64,000 bases of DNA from assembly GCF_001028625.1 (NCBI RefSeq), contig NZ_CP011805.1, forward strand, positions 620,001 to 684,000. Reading direction: 5' to 3'. Origin of the DNA: Pelagerythrobacter marensis. Lineage in GTDB: Bacteria; Pseudomonadota; Alphaproteobacteria; Sphingomonadales; Sphingomonadaceae. The notes below the pieces were generated by a model that saw only the letters and a list, made by a program, of their open reading frames with translations, was not told the DNA's origin and ran no database searches. The position numbers and the translations under genes were made by a program. Positions 35,549 through 43,422 of the stretch are shown piece by piece (the first letter of the stretch is position 1; every line of letters starts with the position of its first letter).

Positions 35549-36043
35549 ATGCCCCAGATAGCCCAGCTCGCAGACACATATTCCAGCCAGATTTTCTGGC
35601 TGCTGGTGTTCTTCGGGATCGTCTTCTTCGTTATCGGCCGGGGCATGGTGCCCAAGGTGATGGACACCGTTTCCCAGCGCGATAGCCAGATCGCTGCCGA
35701 TCTTGCCGCGGCCGAGGCCGCGCGCACGCAGGCGGACGAGGAAGAGGAAGCCTGGCGCAAGCGCGAGAACGAAAATCGTGCCGCCGCCCAGGCACTGATC
35801 GCCGAGGCGAAAGCCGATGCGGCCGCTGCCAGCGAGAAGAAGCTCGGCGCCGCGCAGAAGCGGCTCGATACCAAACTTGCCAAGGCCGAAACCGAAATCG
35901 CCCAGGCGCGCACTTCGGCGCTGGCCGAAGTGGAAGATGTCGCGGCCGAGGCGGCGCGCGATATCGTTCAGCGTCTCGCTGGCGCCAGCGTCACCGCCGC
36001 CAGCGCGAAAAAGGCCGTGAAGGAGGTCATGACCCGTGGCTAA
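35549..36043 (+). CDS. atpG': ATP synthase F0 subunit b'
   Basis: This 164-residue subunit has a single membrane helix (SQIFWLLVFFGIVFFVIGRGMVPKV) followed by a long Ala/Glu/Lys coiled coil that forms half of the peripheral stalk. The paired b' and b genes are a hallmark of alphaproteobacterial and photosynthetic lineages. Its stop overlaps the start of atpF by 8 bp. Confidence 0.92.
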   Translation: MPQIAQLADTYSSQIFWLLVFFGIVFFVIGRGMVPKVMDTVSQRDSQIAADLAAAEAARTQADEEEEAWRKRENENRAAAQALIAEAKADAAAASEKKLGAAQKRLDTKLAKAETEIAQARTSALAEVEDVAAEAARDIVQRLAGASVTAASAKKAVKEVMTRG

Positions 36044-36596
36044 CACGCCGGAAGTCTTCGCCACCGAAGCGGCTCAGACCGAAGTGGTCGAGCAGGGATC
36101 GGTCCATCACGTAGAGCCCGAGCTGTTCGGCCTGGCCCCGTTCCAGGTCGTCGCTGTGGCGATGACCGTGCTGATCCTGATCGCGGTGTGGAAGAAAGTC
36201 CCCGGCATGATCGTCGGCGGGCTGGACAACAAGATCGCCTCGATCCGCCAACAGCTCGACGAAGCCAAAGTGCTCCGCGCGGAGGCCGAGGCGCTGCGCG
36301 ACGAATATCGCCGCAAGGTGTCGGGTGCCGAGAAGGACGCGGAGGCGATGCTCGACAACGCCCGCCGCGAAGCCGACGCGATTGTCGCCAAGGCGGAAGA
36401 CGATAGCAAGGCGATGGTCGAGCGCCGCAAGCGGATGGCCGAAGACAAGATCGCCGCCGCCGAACGCGAAGCGGTCGATGATGTGCGCAATCGCGCCGCC
36501 ACCGCCGCTGCGGAGGCTTCGCGCAAGCTGATCGCGGACAAGCACGATGCCGATGCTGATCGCAAGCTTGCGGACGAGCTGATCGCCGGTCTCTGA
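36036..36596 (+). CDS. atpF: ATP synthase F0 subunit b
   Basis: This 186-residue subunit has a 25-residue N-terminal extension (TPEVFATEAAQTEVVEQGSVHHVEPELF), one membrane helix (FQVVAVAMTVLILIAVWKKVPGMIV) and a long heptad-bearing stalk. With b' it forms the heterodimeric stator. The ATG at 36036 lies inside the b' gene, indicating translational coupling. It is the last F0 gene; the F1 genes are not in this window. Confidence 0.94.
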   Translation: MANTPEVFATEAAQTEVVEQGSVHHVEPELFGLAPFQVVAVAMTVLILIAVWKKVPGMIVGGLDNKIASIRQQLDEAKVLRAEAEALRDEYRRKVSGAEKDAEAMLDNARREADAIVAKAEDDSKAMVERRKRMAEDKIAAAEREAVDDVRNRAATAAAEASRKLIADKHDADADRKLADELIAGL

Positions 36597-36606
36597 CCCA
36601 CTACCG

Positions 36607-36621
36607 CCGGCAATCTGCCGG
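36607..36621 (+). terminator. Hairpin after atpF
   Basis: CCGGCA (36607-36612), ATC, TGCCGG (36616-36621) forms a perfect 6-bp stem 10 bp after the atpF stop. No T-run follows, so it may attenuate or protect the transcript end rather than act as a full intrinsic terminator. Confidence 0.4.
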
Positions 36622-36633
36622 AACGATAGAAGG

Positions 36634-36674
36634 GCCATGTGTTTCTTCCTGTGAAGACAGGAGAATCACATGGC
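36634..36674 (+). promoter_or_regulatory. Hairpin sequestering the flavodoxin gene start
   Basis: GCCATGTG (36634-36641) is perfectly complementary to CACATGGC (36667-36674), which contains the ATG at 36670. Inside, CCTGT pairs with ACAGG, burying the AGGAG ribosome-binding site. The whole initiation region therefore folds into a two-part stem. Confidence 0.6.
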
Positions 36675-37293
36675 TCTTTCCGCAATTGCTCTTAACTGCA
36701 CGCTCAAGTCGTCGGGAGACGAAGCGAGCTCGACCGATGCGATGATCGCCGTCCTCGGCAATGCCTTCGCCGATCATGACGTCAAGCTGTCGGAAACCCT
36801 GCGCATCGCAGACCACAACGTCCTGCCGGGCGTCACCTCGGACGAGGGGGAGGGGGACGACTGGCCTGCGTTGCGCGAGAAGATCCTTGCGCACGATATC
36901 CTGATATTCGGCGGTCCGATCTGGATGGGCCAGATCAGTTCCATCGCCAAGCGGGTGCTCGAACGCATGGATGCCTTCCTCGGCGAAACCGACGACAAGG
37001 GGCGGATGCCGAGCTATTCGAAAGTCGCCGTCGCCGCCATCGTCGGCAACGAAGACGGCGCGCACTGGGCTTCTTCCCAGCTGTTCCAGTCGCTGAACGA
37101 CACCGGCTGGACGATCCCCTCGGTCGCTGCCTGCTATTGGGTGGGCGAGGCAATGGGATCGACCGACTTCAAGGATCTGGACGAAACACCGGACAAGGTT
37201 TCGCAAACCGCCGCGATGGTCGCCGGCAATGCGGCGCACCTTGCCGGCCTTCTGAAGGACAATCCCTATCCCGGCCAGGGCGGGGAAGGGTAG
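36670..37293 (+). CDS. Flavodoxin-fold NAD(P)H-dependent oxidoreductase
   Basis: This 207-residue protein of the NADPH-dependent FMN reductase/flavodoxin-like fold has an FMN phosphate-binding N-terminus (AIALNCTLKSSGDEASSTDAMI), GGPIWMGQISSIAKRVLERMD as the second flavin loop, and VAAIVGNEDGAH as the third. It is probably a cytosolic flavin- or quinone-reducing enzyme. The ATG at 36670 has AGGAG upstream, but both are inside a hairpin. It is monocistronic and convergent with gloB. Confidence 0.85.
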   Translation: MALSAIALNCTLKSSGDEASSTDAMIAVLGNAFADHDVKLSETLRIADHNVLPGVTSDEGEGDDWPALREKILAHDILIFGGPIWMGQISSIAKRVLERMDAFLGETDDKGRMPSYSKVAVAAIVGNEDGAHWASSQLFQSLNDTGWTIPSVAACYWVGEAMGSTDFKDLDETPDKVSQTAAMVAGNAAHLAGLLKDNPYPGQGGEG

Positions 37294-37311
37294 CGGGCCC
37301 CCGATCGCGCT

Positions 37312-38067
37312 TCAGAATTCGTCCTTCGCTGCGCGCAGGGCGGCGAAGGTTTCGTGCGGCGCGCTGCCGCCCCAGCGTTCGCGCAAGGCAACGTCGTCTG
37401 CGCGGAGGAAGGGGTTGGTTTCCAACTCGCGCGATAGCGGCATCGGCACTGTCGGCTCCCCTTTCGCACGCCGCCGGTCGATCTCTTCGGCGTAGCGGTG
37501 CAACGCGGCATTGTCGGGGTCGGCATGAAGCGCGAAGCGCGCATTGGCCTGGGTATATTCGTGCGCGCAATAGAGCGTGGTGTCGGCGGGCAGGGCCTTG
37601 ATCCGTTCGAGACTTGCCCAGAACTGCTGCGGCGTTCCTTCGAACATCCGGCCGCAGCCGAGCGCGAACACGCTGTCGCCCACGAAGGCCATGCCCGTAT
37701 CGGCGAGGTGGTAGGCGATATGGCCGTCGGTGTGTCCGCCGACATCGATCACGCGCGCTTCGTACGCACCCAGCGCCACCCGATCCCCATCATCGACGAC
37801 GCGGTCGATCGCGGCGAGCTTCTCGACTTCCTTCGGCGCGATCACGGTGGCCCCGGTCGCTTCGACGATGGCGCCGTTCCCGCCCGCGTGGTCGGGGTGC
37901 CAGTGGGTGTTCCAGATCTGCGTGATGCGCCAGCCCTTCGCATCCGCCTGGCGCAGGTATTCCGCGCCATCGGGGGTGTCGATGCAGGCGGTTTCGCCGC
38001 TGTCGGGATCGTGCAGCAGATAACCGTAGTTGTCGCCGAGGCAGGGGAACTGATGAACTTCGAGCAT
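37312..38067 (-). CDS. gloB: Hydroxyacylglutathione hydrolase (glyoxalase II)
   Basis: This 251-residue metallo-beta-lactamase-fold enzyme hydrolyses S-lactoylglutathione to lactate and glutathione. The binuclear metal motif THWHPDH is at residues 54-60, with further ligands in GGHTDGH, AFVGDSVFALGCGRMFEG and CAHEYTQAN. The C-terminal substrate-binding segment (NPFLRADD) is intact. It fits the methylglyoxal detoxification route with glutathione from gshA. Confidence 0.96.
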   Translation of the reverse strand: MLEVHQFPCLGDNYGYLLHDPDSGETACIDTPDGAEYLRQADAKGWRITQIWNTHWHPDHAGGNGAIVEATGATVIAPKEVEKLAAIDRVVDDGDRVALGAYEARVIDVGGHTDGHIAYHLADTGMAFVGDSVFALGCGRMFEGTPQQFWASLERIKALPADTTLYCAHEYTQANARFALHADPDNAALHRYAEEIDRRRAKGEPTVPMPLSRELETNPFLRADDVALRERWGGSAPHETFAALRAAKDEF

Positions 38068-38096
38068 GGCGGCATTCTACGCGCGCGCGCCGCCAT

Positions 38097-38136
38097 AGGA
38101 AAGGCCCGCCTGCCGGATGGGCAGACGGGCCTTCCT
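38097..38136 (-). terminator. Terminator-like hairpin downstream of rpsA
   Basis: AAGGCCCGCCTGCC pairs with GGCAGACGGGCCTT (38120-38133) with one mismatch, extended by AGGA/TCCT. Read on the minus strand, a short T-run (CCTTTCC) closes the stem. It lies between the rpsA stop and the gloB start, and so would end rpsA transcription before gloB. Confidence 0.6.
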
Positions 38137-38142
38137 GTTTGC

Positions 38143-38213
38143 GATCCCCCCGCGGAGACGGGGATCCCGGTACGACCAGCGCGAGGCTGCCTGAGGTCCC
38201 CGCCTTGGCGGGG
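38143..38213. repeat. Two tandem palindromes between rpsA and gloB
   Basis: GATCCCC (38143-38149) pairs with GGGGATC (38160-38166), and CCCCGCC (38198-38204) pairs with GGCGGGG (38207-38213). The two hairpins are separated by 31 bp and lie directly after the rpsA stop. The combination resembles a composite dispersed repeat often found in alphaproteobacterial intergenic DNA (recalled). Confidence 0.5.
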
Positions 38214-38225
38214 GCTCATGCCTGC

Positions 38226-39929
38226 TTAGTCTTCTTTCTTCTTCAGCGCTTCGCCGAGGATGTCGCCGAGCGACGCGCCGCTGTCGGACGAACCGAACTG
38301 GGCCACGGCTTCCTTTTCTTCGGCGATCTGGCGGGCCTTGATCGAGAAGTTCGGCTTCTTCGAACGGTCGAAGCCGGCAACCAGGGCATCGATCTTCTGG
38401 CCGGTCTGGAAGCGGTCGGGACGCTGTTCGTCGCGATCGCGGCCGAGGTCCGAACGCTTGATGAAGCCGGTTGCGCCGTCTTCGCCGACCTGAACTTCGA
38501 GGCCGCCATCGCGGACTTCGAGGACGGTGACGGTAACGGTTTCGCCCTTGCGCAGGCTGCCCGAAGAACCGCCTTCGCTCGGCGCACCCTTTTCGAGCTG
38601 CTTCATGCCCAGGCTGATGCGTTCCTTGTCGACATCGACGTCGAGAACGACGGCTTCGACTTCTTCACCCTTGCGGTGCAGCGCCAGCGCGTCTTCGCCC
38701 GAGATGCCCCAGGCGATGTCCGACATGTGAACCATGCCGTCCACATCGCCGTCGAGGCCGACGAACAGGCCGAATTCGGTCGCGTTCTTGACTTCGCCGG
38801 CAACCTTGGAGCCGATCGGGTGCTTGTCCGCGAATTCTTCCCACGGATTGCGCTGGGCCTGCTTGAGGCCGAGCGAGATGCGGCGCTTCTCGCTGTCGAC
38901 TTCCAGCACCATGACTTCGACTTCCTGCGAGGTCGAAACGATCTTGCCCGGATGGACGTTCTTCTTGGTCCAACTCATTTCCGAAACGTGGACCAGGCCT
39001 TCGATGCCCGGCTCCAGCTCCACGAACGCGCCGTATTCGGTGATGTTGGTGACGGTGCCGGTCAGCTTGGCGCCGATCGGATACTTGGCGCCAACGCCTT
39101 CCCACGGATCGCTTTCGAGCTGCTTCATACCCAGGCTGATGCGCTGGGTTTCTTCGTTGATGCGGATGATCTGCACGGTCACGGTCTGGCCGATCTCGAT
39201 GATCTCGCTCGGGTGGTTGACCCGCTTGTAGCTCATGTCGGTGACGTGGAGCAGGCCGTCGATCCCGCCCAGGTCCACGAAGGCGCCGTAATCGGTGATG
39301 TTCTTGACGACACCGTCGATCACCTGGCCTTCGGACAGCTTGTCGATCAGTTCGCTGCGCTGTTCGGCGCGGGTTTCTTCCAGAACGGCGCGGCGCGAAA
39401 CGACGATGTTGCCGCGGCGGCGATCCATCTTCAGGATCTGGAACGGCTGCGGCATGTCCATCAGCGGGGTGACGTCGCGCACGGGGCGGATGTCGACTTG
39501 GCTGCCGGGCAGGAAGGCTACGGCGCCGTCGAGGTCGACGGTGAAGCCGCCCTTGACCCGGCCGAAGATGCGGCCTTCGACGCGCTTGCCTTCGCCAAAT
39601 TCGCTTTCCAGCTTGTCCCAGGCAGCTTCGCGGCGGGCGCGGTCGCGGCTGAGCATTGCCTCGCCATCGGCGTTCTCGACCCGATCGACGTAGACTTCGA
39701 CTTCGCTGCCGACTTCGAGCCCGTGCTCGTCATCGACACGCATGAATTCCTTGAGATTGACGCGGCCTTCGCTCTTCAGGCCGACGTCGACAACGGCCAT
39801 GCCGTTTTCGATCGCGGTGACGGTGCCCTTGACGACGCGGCCTTCGAAGCCTTCATCGCCGGCGCCGCCGAGCTGTTCGTTAAGCAGCGCCTCGAAATCG
39901 GCGCGTGTGGGATTGGCGGAAGTTGCCAT
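38226..39929 (-). CDS. rpsA: 30S ribosomal protein S1
   Basis: This 567-residue RNA-binding protein has six S1 (OB-fold) repeats; the repeats carry the VTNITEYGAFVELEPGIEGLVH and VKNATEFGLFVGLDGDVDGMVH patterns. S1 captures and unfolds mRNA on the 30S subunit. The ATG at 39929 (MATSANPTRADFEALLNEQL) is chosen; an upstream extension to 39989 is not conserved in style. It lies downstream of cmk on the same strand, the classic cmk-rpsA order, but with a 461-bp leader. Confidence 0.96.
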   Translation of the reverse strand: MATSANPTRADFEALLNEQLGGAGDEGFEGRVVKGTVTAIENGMAVVDVGLKSEGRVNLKEFMRVDDEHGLEVGSEVEVYVDRVENADGEAMLSRDRARREAAWDKLESEFGEGKRVEGRIFGRVKGGFTVDLDGAVAFLPGSQVDIRPVRDVTPLMDMPQPFQILKMDRRRGNIVVSRRAVLEETRAEQRSELIDKLSEGQVIDGVVKNITDYGAFVDLGGIDGLLHVTDMSYKRVNHPSEIIEIGQTVTVQIIRINEETQRISLGMKQLESDPWEGVGAKYPIGAKLTGTVTNITEYGAFVELEPGIEGLVHVSEMSWTKKNVHPGKIVSTSQEVEVMVLEVDSEKRRISLGLKQAQRNPWEEFADKHPIGSKVAGEVKNATEFGLFVGLDGDVDGMVHMSDIAWGISGEDALALHRKGEEVEAVVLDVDVDKERISLGMKQLEKGAPSEGGSSGSLRKGETVTVTVLEVRDGGLEVQVGEDGATGFIKRSDLGRDRDEQRPDRFQTGQKIDALVAGFDRSKKPNFSIKARQIAEEKEAVAQFGSSDSGASLGDILGEALKKKED

Positions 39930-40390
39930 AGAGTGGTAAATCCTGTTCACGTTTTGCTTCCGGCCACCGGTTTTACCGGGGTCTTTCACCGCTTCCGGCG
40001 CACCATTGCGCAGGCTGGCGGGGCAAGAGGGCCGCTACCGCGCGGGCCGAATGCCATCGCGCGGGTCCTTCCAATCGTATGATTGCGAGAACGGTCGCGC
40101 GCCTAGGGCAGACAGGCCGGAAAAGCAAGCGAAACCACGTGAAGCGCGTGACACTCGATGGCCCTGTTGAACGCCGTGACTTTTCGCGTTTCCCCCTCGG
40201 TGGAAAGCCGCCTCCCCGTATCGCGACTGTGACCTTTCAAACCGTGACCTTCCGCGGGTGCTTCCTCCAGGCCGGACGGAGGTGAAAACGACAAGGAAGG
40301 CGCAAGCCGAGTGCATGGCGCTTCGATGGCACAGCATGAGGCCTGTAGGAAAATGGTTTTGTTCGGCGAGGGCGATGTCCACCTGGGCCG
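39930..40390 (-). other. 461-bp gap between cmk and rpsA
   Basis: No supported gene is present. The only reading frames are short, lack family features and a ribosome-binding site. It should hold the rpsA promoter and leader. A small hairpin, CCGGT-TTT-ACCGG (39967-39979), and two near-direct repeats, GTGACCTTTC and GTGACCTTCC (40229-40253), are the only structures I see. S1 autoregulates its own synthesis through its leader in enterics; whether that holds here cannot be told by eye. Confidence 0.5.
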
Positions 40391-41017
40391 TTACTGCGCG
40401 CGCGCGACGCTCTCCACCGCCTCTATCGCTGCGGCGATTGCGGCTTCGCGGCCCAGGGCGGACGTGTCGATCACCAGTGCATCGGGCGCGGCGAGGAGGG
40501 GGGCGTCCTTGCGCTGCATATCGCGTTCGTCGCGGCGGCGCAGGTTCGCGGCAATCTCTTCCAGCGAAACCGTGATCCCGCGGTCGCGCATTTCCTTCCA
40601 GCGACGGTCCGCCCGTGCATCGACGCTTGCAGTGACGAACAGTTTCACTTGCGCATCGGGCGCGATCACCGTGCCGATGTCGCGCCCGTCCAGCACCGCG
40701 CCGCCGGGCTGGGTGGCGAACGCGCGCTGGCGTTGAAACAACGCCTCCCGCACGACCGGATGGATCGAGACGCGGCTGGCGAGGCCGCCCGTTTCTTCAG
40801 TGCGCAAGTGCGGATCGGCAAGAAGCGCCTCGGGAAAGCCGGTTGCGGCGAGCGCATCTGCCGGATCGTCGGGATCGCCCCCGTCGAGGAACACCTGCCG
40901 CCCCGTGGCGCGATAGAGCAGCCCGGTATCGAGATGCGGCAGGCCGAAACGATCGGCCAGCGCGCGCGCTATCGTGCCCTTGCCCGATGCGGTCGGCCCG
41001 TCCACCGCGATAATCAT
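40391..41017 (-). CDS. cmk: Cytidylate kinase
   Basis: This 208-residue P-loop kinase phosphorylates CMP/dCMP. It has IAVDGPTASGKGTIARALA near the N-terminus, the CMP-binding region (SRVSIHPVVREALFQRQR), DGRDIGTVIAPDA, and the lid RRWKEMRDRGI. The ATG at 41017 overlaps the stop of the upstream membrane gene (ATGA), so the two are coupled. Confidence 0.95.
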   Translation of the reverse strand: MIIAVDGPTASGKGTIARALADRFGLPHLDTGLLYRATGRQVFLDGGDPDDPADALAATGFPEALLADPHLRTEETGGLASRVSIHPVVREALFQRQRAFATQPGGAVLDGRDIGTVIAPDAQVKLFVTASVDARADRRWKEMRDRGITVSLEEIAANLRRRDERDMQRKDAPLLAAPDALVIDTSALGREAAIAAAIEAVESVARAQ

Positions 41018-41370
41018 TGCGCAGGCCCCTCCTGATCGGCGGGCCGGCGGGCACGAACGGCCCTGACCAGGCCGTAGATCGCGATGGCGGCCCAGAACCC
41101 TTCCAGAACGAGGCTGGCGAGGTTGGTGTAGACCAGCAGCGAAACTGTCAGCAGCGCGGCGCCCAGCAGGTTCGTGCCGTGCTGTACGAACGGGTTGGGG
41201 GCGTCGCGAGCGGTCTGGTAGGCATAGGCGGCAATGATGCAGGCCATGCCGGCAAAGCCGATGTAATTGGCCAGTTCCGGCCCCGGATGGCGCAGCCCCA
41301 GTTCGGCGCCCAGCGACCATGCCGACGTGGCATGGGTGCCATCGGCGATTCCACTGCTGGACAAGACCAT
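41014..41370 (-). CDS. CBU_0592-like small membrane protein
   Basis: This 118-residue protein has three hydrophobic segments (YIGFAGMACIIAAYAYQ, HGTNLLGAALLTVSLLVYTN, FWAAIAIYGLVRAV) with the layout of the CBU_0592 family of unknown function. The start at 41370 (MVLSSSGIADG) is chosen over 41451. It is co-translated with cmk. No role is assigned. Confidence 0.65.
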   Translation of the reverse strand: MVLSSSGIADGTHATSAWSLGAELGLRHPGPELANYIGFAGMACIIAAYAYQTARDAPNPFVQHGTNLLGAALLTVSLLVYTNLASLVLEGFWAAIAIYGLVRAVRARRPADQEGPAQ

Positions 41371-41473
41371 CGCTATTGCTCCCTGAACGTCGTTCGCCGG
41401 GCTGTCGGCGGGACCGGCCCTAGAGCGCATTGTGGAGCTTGAGAACCGCAAAGGCGCGCCCTATTTCAATTCC

Positions 41474-41555
41474 TGCGCAGGCCACGTCCTGCGTGCCCGA
41501 AGGCGGGTGATCAAGACCGGGACGGCCCGGCAGCGAACCGATTACGGAGGCTGTC
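41474..41555 (+). promoter_or_regulatory. Candidate guanidine-II (mini-ykkC) riboswitch
   Basis: Two hairpins lie just upstream of gdx. The second is CCGGG-ACGG-CCCGG (41517-41530), a perfect stem capped by an ACGR tetraloop with a G-C closing pair, the hallmark of mini-ykkC. The first is an 8-bp stem (41474-41495, with two G-U pairs) whose loop is CCACGT, containing ACGT instead of ACGR. GGAGG then follows, 13-14 nt downstream of the second hairpin. The first hairpin is non-canonical, so this is a candidate. Confidence 0.5.
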
Positions 41556-41876
41556 TTGGCTTGGTTGTTCCTGATTGTCGCGGGTCTGCTGGAAACGGTG
41601 TGGGCCTATTCGATGAAGCTTTCCGACGGGTTCACGCGTCCCGTCGCCTCGATCGTCACTCTCGTCGCAATGATATTCAGCTTCGGCCTGCTCGCGCTGG
41701 CGATGAAGGCTCTGCCGCTGGGCACGGCCTATATGATCTGGACCGGGATCGGCGCGGTTGGCGCGTTTGTCGTGGGGATATTCCTGCTGGGGGAGGCGGT
41801 GACGCCGCTGCGCGTCGCCGCCGCCATGCTGATCGTTGCCGGTATCGCGCTGATGAAGCTGGCCAGCCCGAACTGA
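41556..41876 (+). CDS. gdx: Guanidinium exporter, SMR family (SugE/Gdx)
   Basis: This 106-residue four-helix small multidrug-resistance protein belongs to the SugE/Gdx branch: FLIVAGLLETVWAYSMK with the essential membrane Glu (E13), ALPLGTAYMIWTGIGAVGAF and the LLGEAVTPLR loop. Characterised members export guanidinium by proton antiport. TTG is the start, supported by a GGAGG 7 nt upstream. A candidate guanidine-sensing leader precedes it, which supports the substrate assignment. Confidence 0.9.
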   Translation: MAWLFLIVAGLLETVWAYSMKLSDGFTRPVASIVTLVAMIFSFGLLALAMKALPLGTAYMIWTGIGAVGAFVVGIFLLGEAVTPLRVAAAMLIVAGIALMKLASPN

Positions 41877-41903
41877 ACCGCCGTGCCCCTGTGTCAGCGC
41901 GCC

Positions 41904-43247
41904 TCACCGCGCGTCTGGCGAACCTGTCGCGCCGGCGAGCAGTTCGGCGAAAGTCGGGAAGCTGGTGGCGATCGGGCGCGTGTCGTCGACTGCCACGCCC
42001 TCGCGGCTGGCCAGCCCGGCCACGGCCATGCTCATTGCAATCCGGTGGTCGAGATGGGTGACGACCGCCGCATTCTCGCCTGTCCCTGCCAGGGGGGTGC
42101 CGCCGGTGCCGTGCACGATCAGGCCGTCTTCGGTTTCCTCCACTTGCGCACCCGTTGCGGCAAGCGCGGCCGCCATCGCAGCGATGCGGTCGCTTTCCTT
42201 GACGCGCAATTCCTCCAGCCCGCTGGTGCGGGTGGTGCCGTGGGCCAGCGCGGCGGCAACGAACAGCACGGGAAATTCGTCGATCATGCTCGGTGCGATG
42301 GCCGGGTCGGCATCGATGCCGGACAGGCGGGCATGGCGCACGCGCAAGTCGGCGACCGGCTCGCCGCCGACAGTGCGCGGATCGAGTTCCGCGATATCGG
42401 CGCCCATCTGGCGCAGCACGTCGACCAGGCCCGCGCGGGTGGGGTTCAGCCCGACGTTTTCGATCGTGAGGTCGCTGCCTTCGACGATGCTGGCGGCCAC
42501 CAGGAAGAACGCGGCGGAGGACGGGTCACCGGGCACCTCTATCGTTTGCGGGCGAAGATCGGCTTCTCCATGAAGCCGGATAATACGTTCGTCCCCCAGT
42601 TGCTCGATATCCAGCTCGGCACCGAAACCGCGCAGCATGCGTTCGGAATGGTCGCGGGTCGGCACCGGCTCGATCACCGTGGTGACGCCCGGCGTGTTGA
42701 GCCCGGCGAGCAGCAGCGCGCTTTTCACTTGCGCGCTGGCGACCGGCAGGCGGTATTCGATCGGAACCGCAGGGCACAGGCCCTCCATCGTCAGCGGCAG
42801 CTTGCCGCCGGGCGATGGCGTGAAGGTCGCGCCCATTCGCGACAGCGGTTCTATCACCCGGCCCATCGGACGTTTCGACAGGCTTGCGTCCCCCGTCAGA
42901 ACCGCGGTGATGGCATGGCTGGCGAACAGGCCCATCAGCAGGCGGGTGGAGGTGCCCGAATTGCCCATGTCGAGCGCGCCTTGCGGCTGGAGCAGGCCGC
43001 CCACGCCGACGCCGTGGATCGACCAGGTGTCGCCATTCTTCTCGATCGTGGCCCCGCAGGCGCGCAGCGCGGCGGCGGTCGCCAGCACGTCCTCGCCTTC
43101 CAGCAGGCCGCTGGCGCGGGTTTCGCCGACCGCCAGCGCGCCGAGCATCAGCGCCCGGTGGCTGATCGATTTATCGCCCGGAACACGGATCTTCCCGCGC
43201 AGGGGGGCGGAAGGAAGGAAGCGGCGGGGGCGGGGCTGATCGTGCAA
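41904..43247 (-). CDS. aroA: EPSP synthase (class II type)
   Basis: This 447-residue enzyme makes 5-enolpyruvylshikimate-3-phosphate in aromatic amino-acid synthesis. It carries the class II (CP4-like) motifs: GDK at 24-26, SAQVK, RDHSE (R-x-H-x-E) and NPTR. The position equal to Ala100 of CP4 is glycine (GNSGTSTR, G98). TTG at 43247 is chosen because it gives MHDQPRPRRF and has AAGGA 8-9 nt upstream. The ATG at 43373 would add an unconserved leader. It is divergent from the TIGR02300 gene, an arrangement common in alphaproteobacteria. Confidence 0.93.
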   Translation of the reverse strand: MHDQPRPRRFLPSAPLRGKIRVPGDKSISHRALMLGALAVGETRASGLLEGEDVLATAAALRACGATIEKNGDTWSIHGVGVGGLLQPQGALDMGNSGTSTRLLMGLFASHAITAVLTGDASLSKRPMGRVIEPLSRMGATFTPSPGGKLPLTMEGLCPAVPIEYRLPVASAQVKSALLLAGLNTPGVTTVIEPVPTRDHSERMLRGFGAELDIEQLGDERIIRLHGEADLRPQTIEVPGDPSSAAFFLVAASIVEGSDLTIENVGLNPTRAGLVDVLRQMGADIAELDPRTVGGEPVADLRVRHARLSGIDADPAIAPSMIDEFPVLFVAAALAHGTTRTSGLEELRVKESDRIAAMAAALAATGAQVEETEDGLIVHGTGGTPLAGTGENAAVVTHLDHRIAMSMAVAGLASREGVAVDDTRPIATSFPTFAELLAGATGSPDAR

Positions 43248-43422
43248 GGGACGTCCTTGATCAGGAGGGGCGAACGGCCGCGGCTTTTGACAGCGGCATT
43301 GCCCTATGGCAAGGCGCGCGCCGCATGCGGTGCGCTCTTGATTCCCGGCGCGGCCGCACCCATCACGTTCCACTTTCGGATTTCTGCCCCGTCATGGCGG
43401 CGGGCGACGTTAAGGATTGACA

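Noticed and set aside
38139..40082. 647-codon plus-strand frame opposite rpsA
   Set aside because: Its repeats mirror the six S1 domains on the other strand. The rpsA reading is certain.
40035..40382. 115-codon minus-strand frame in the cmk-rpsA gap
   Set aside because: No ribosome-binding site, no hydrophobic or domain pattern, and Arg/Ser-rich composition typical of chance frames.
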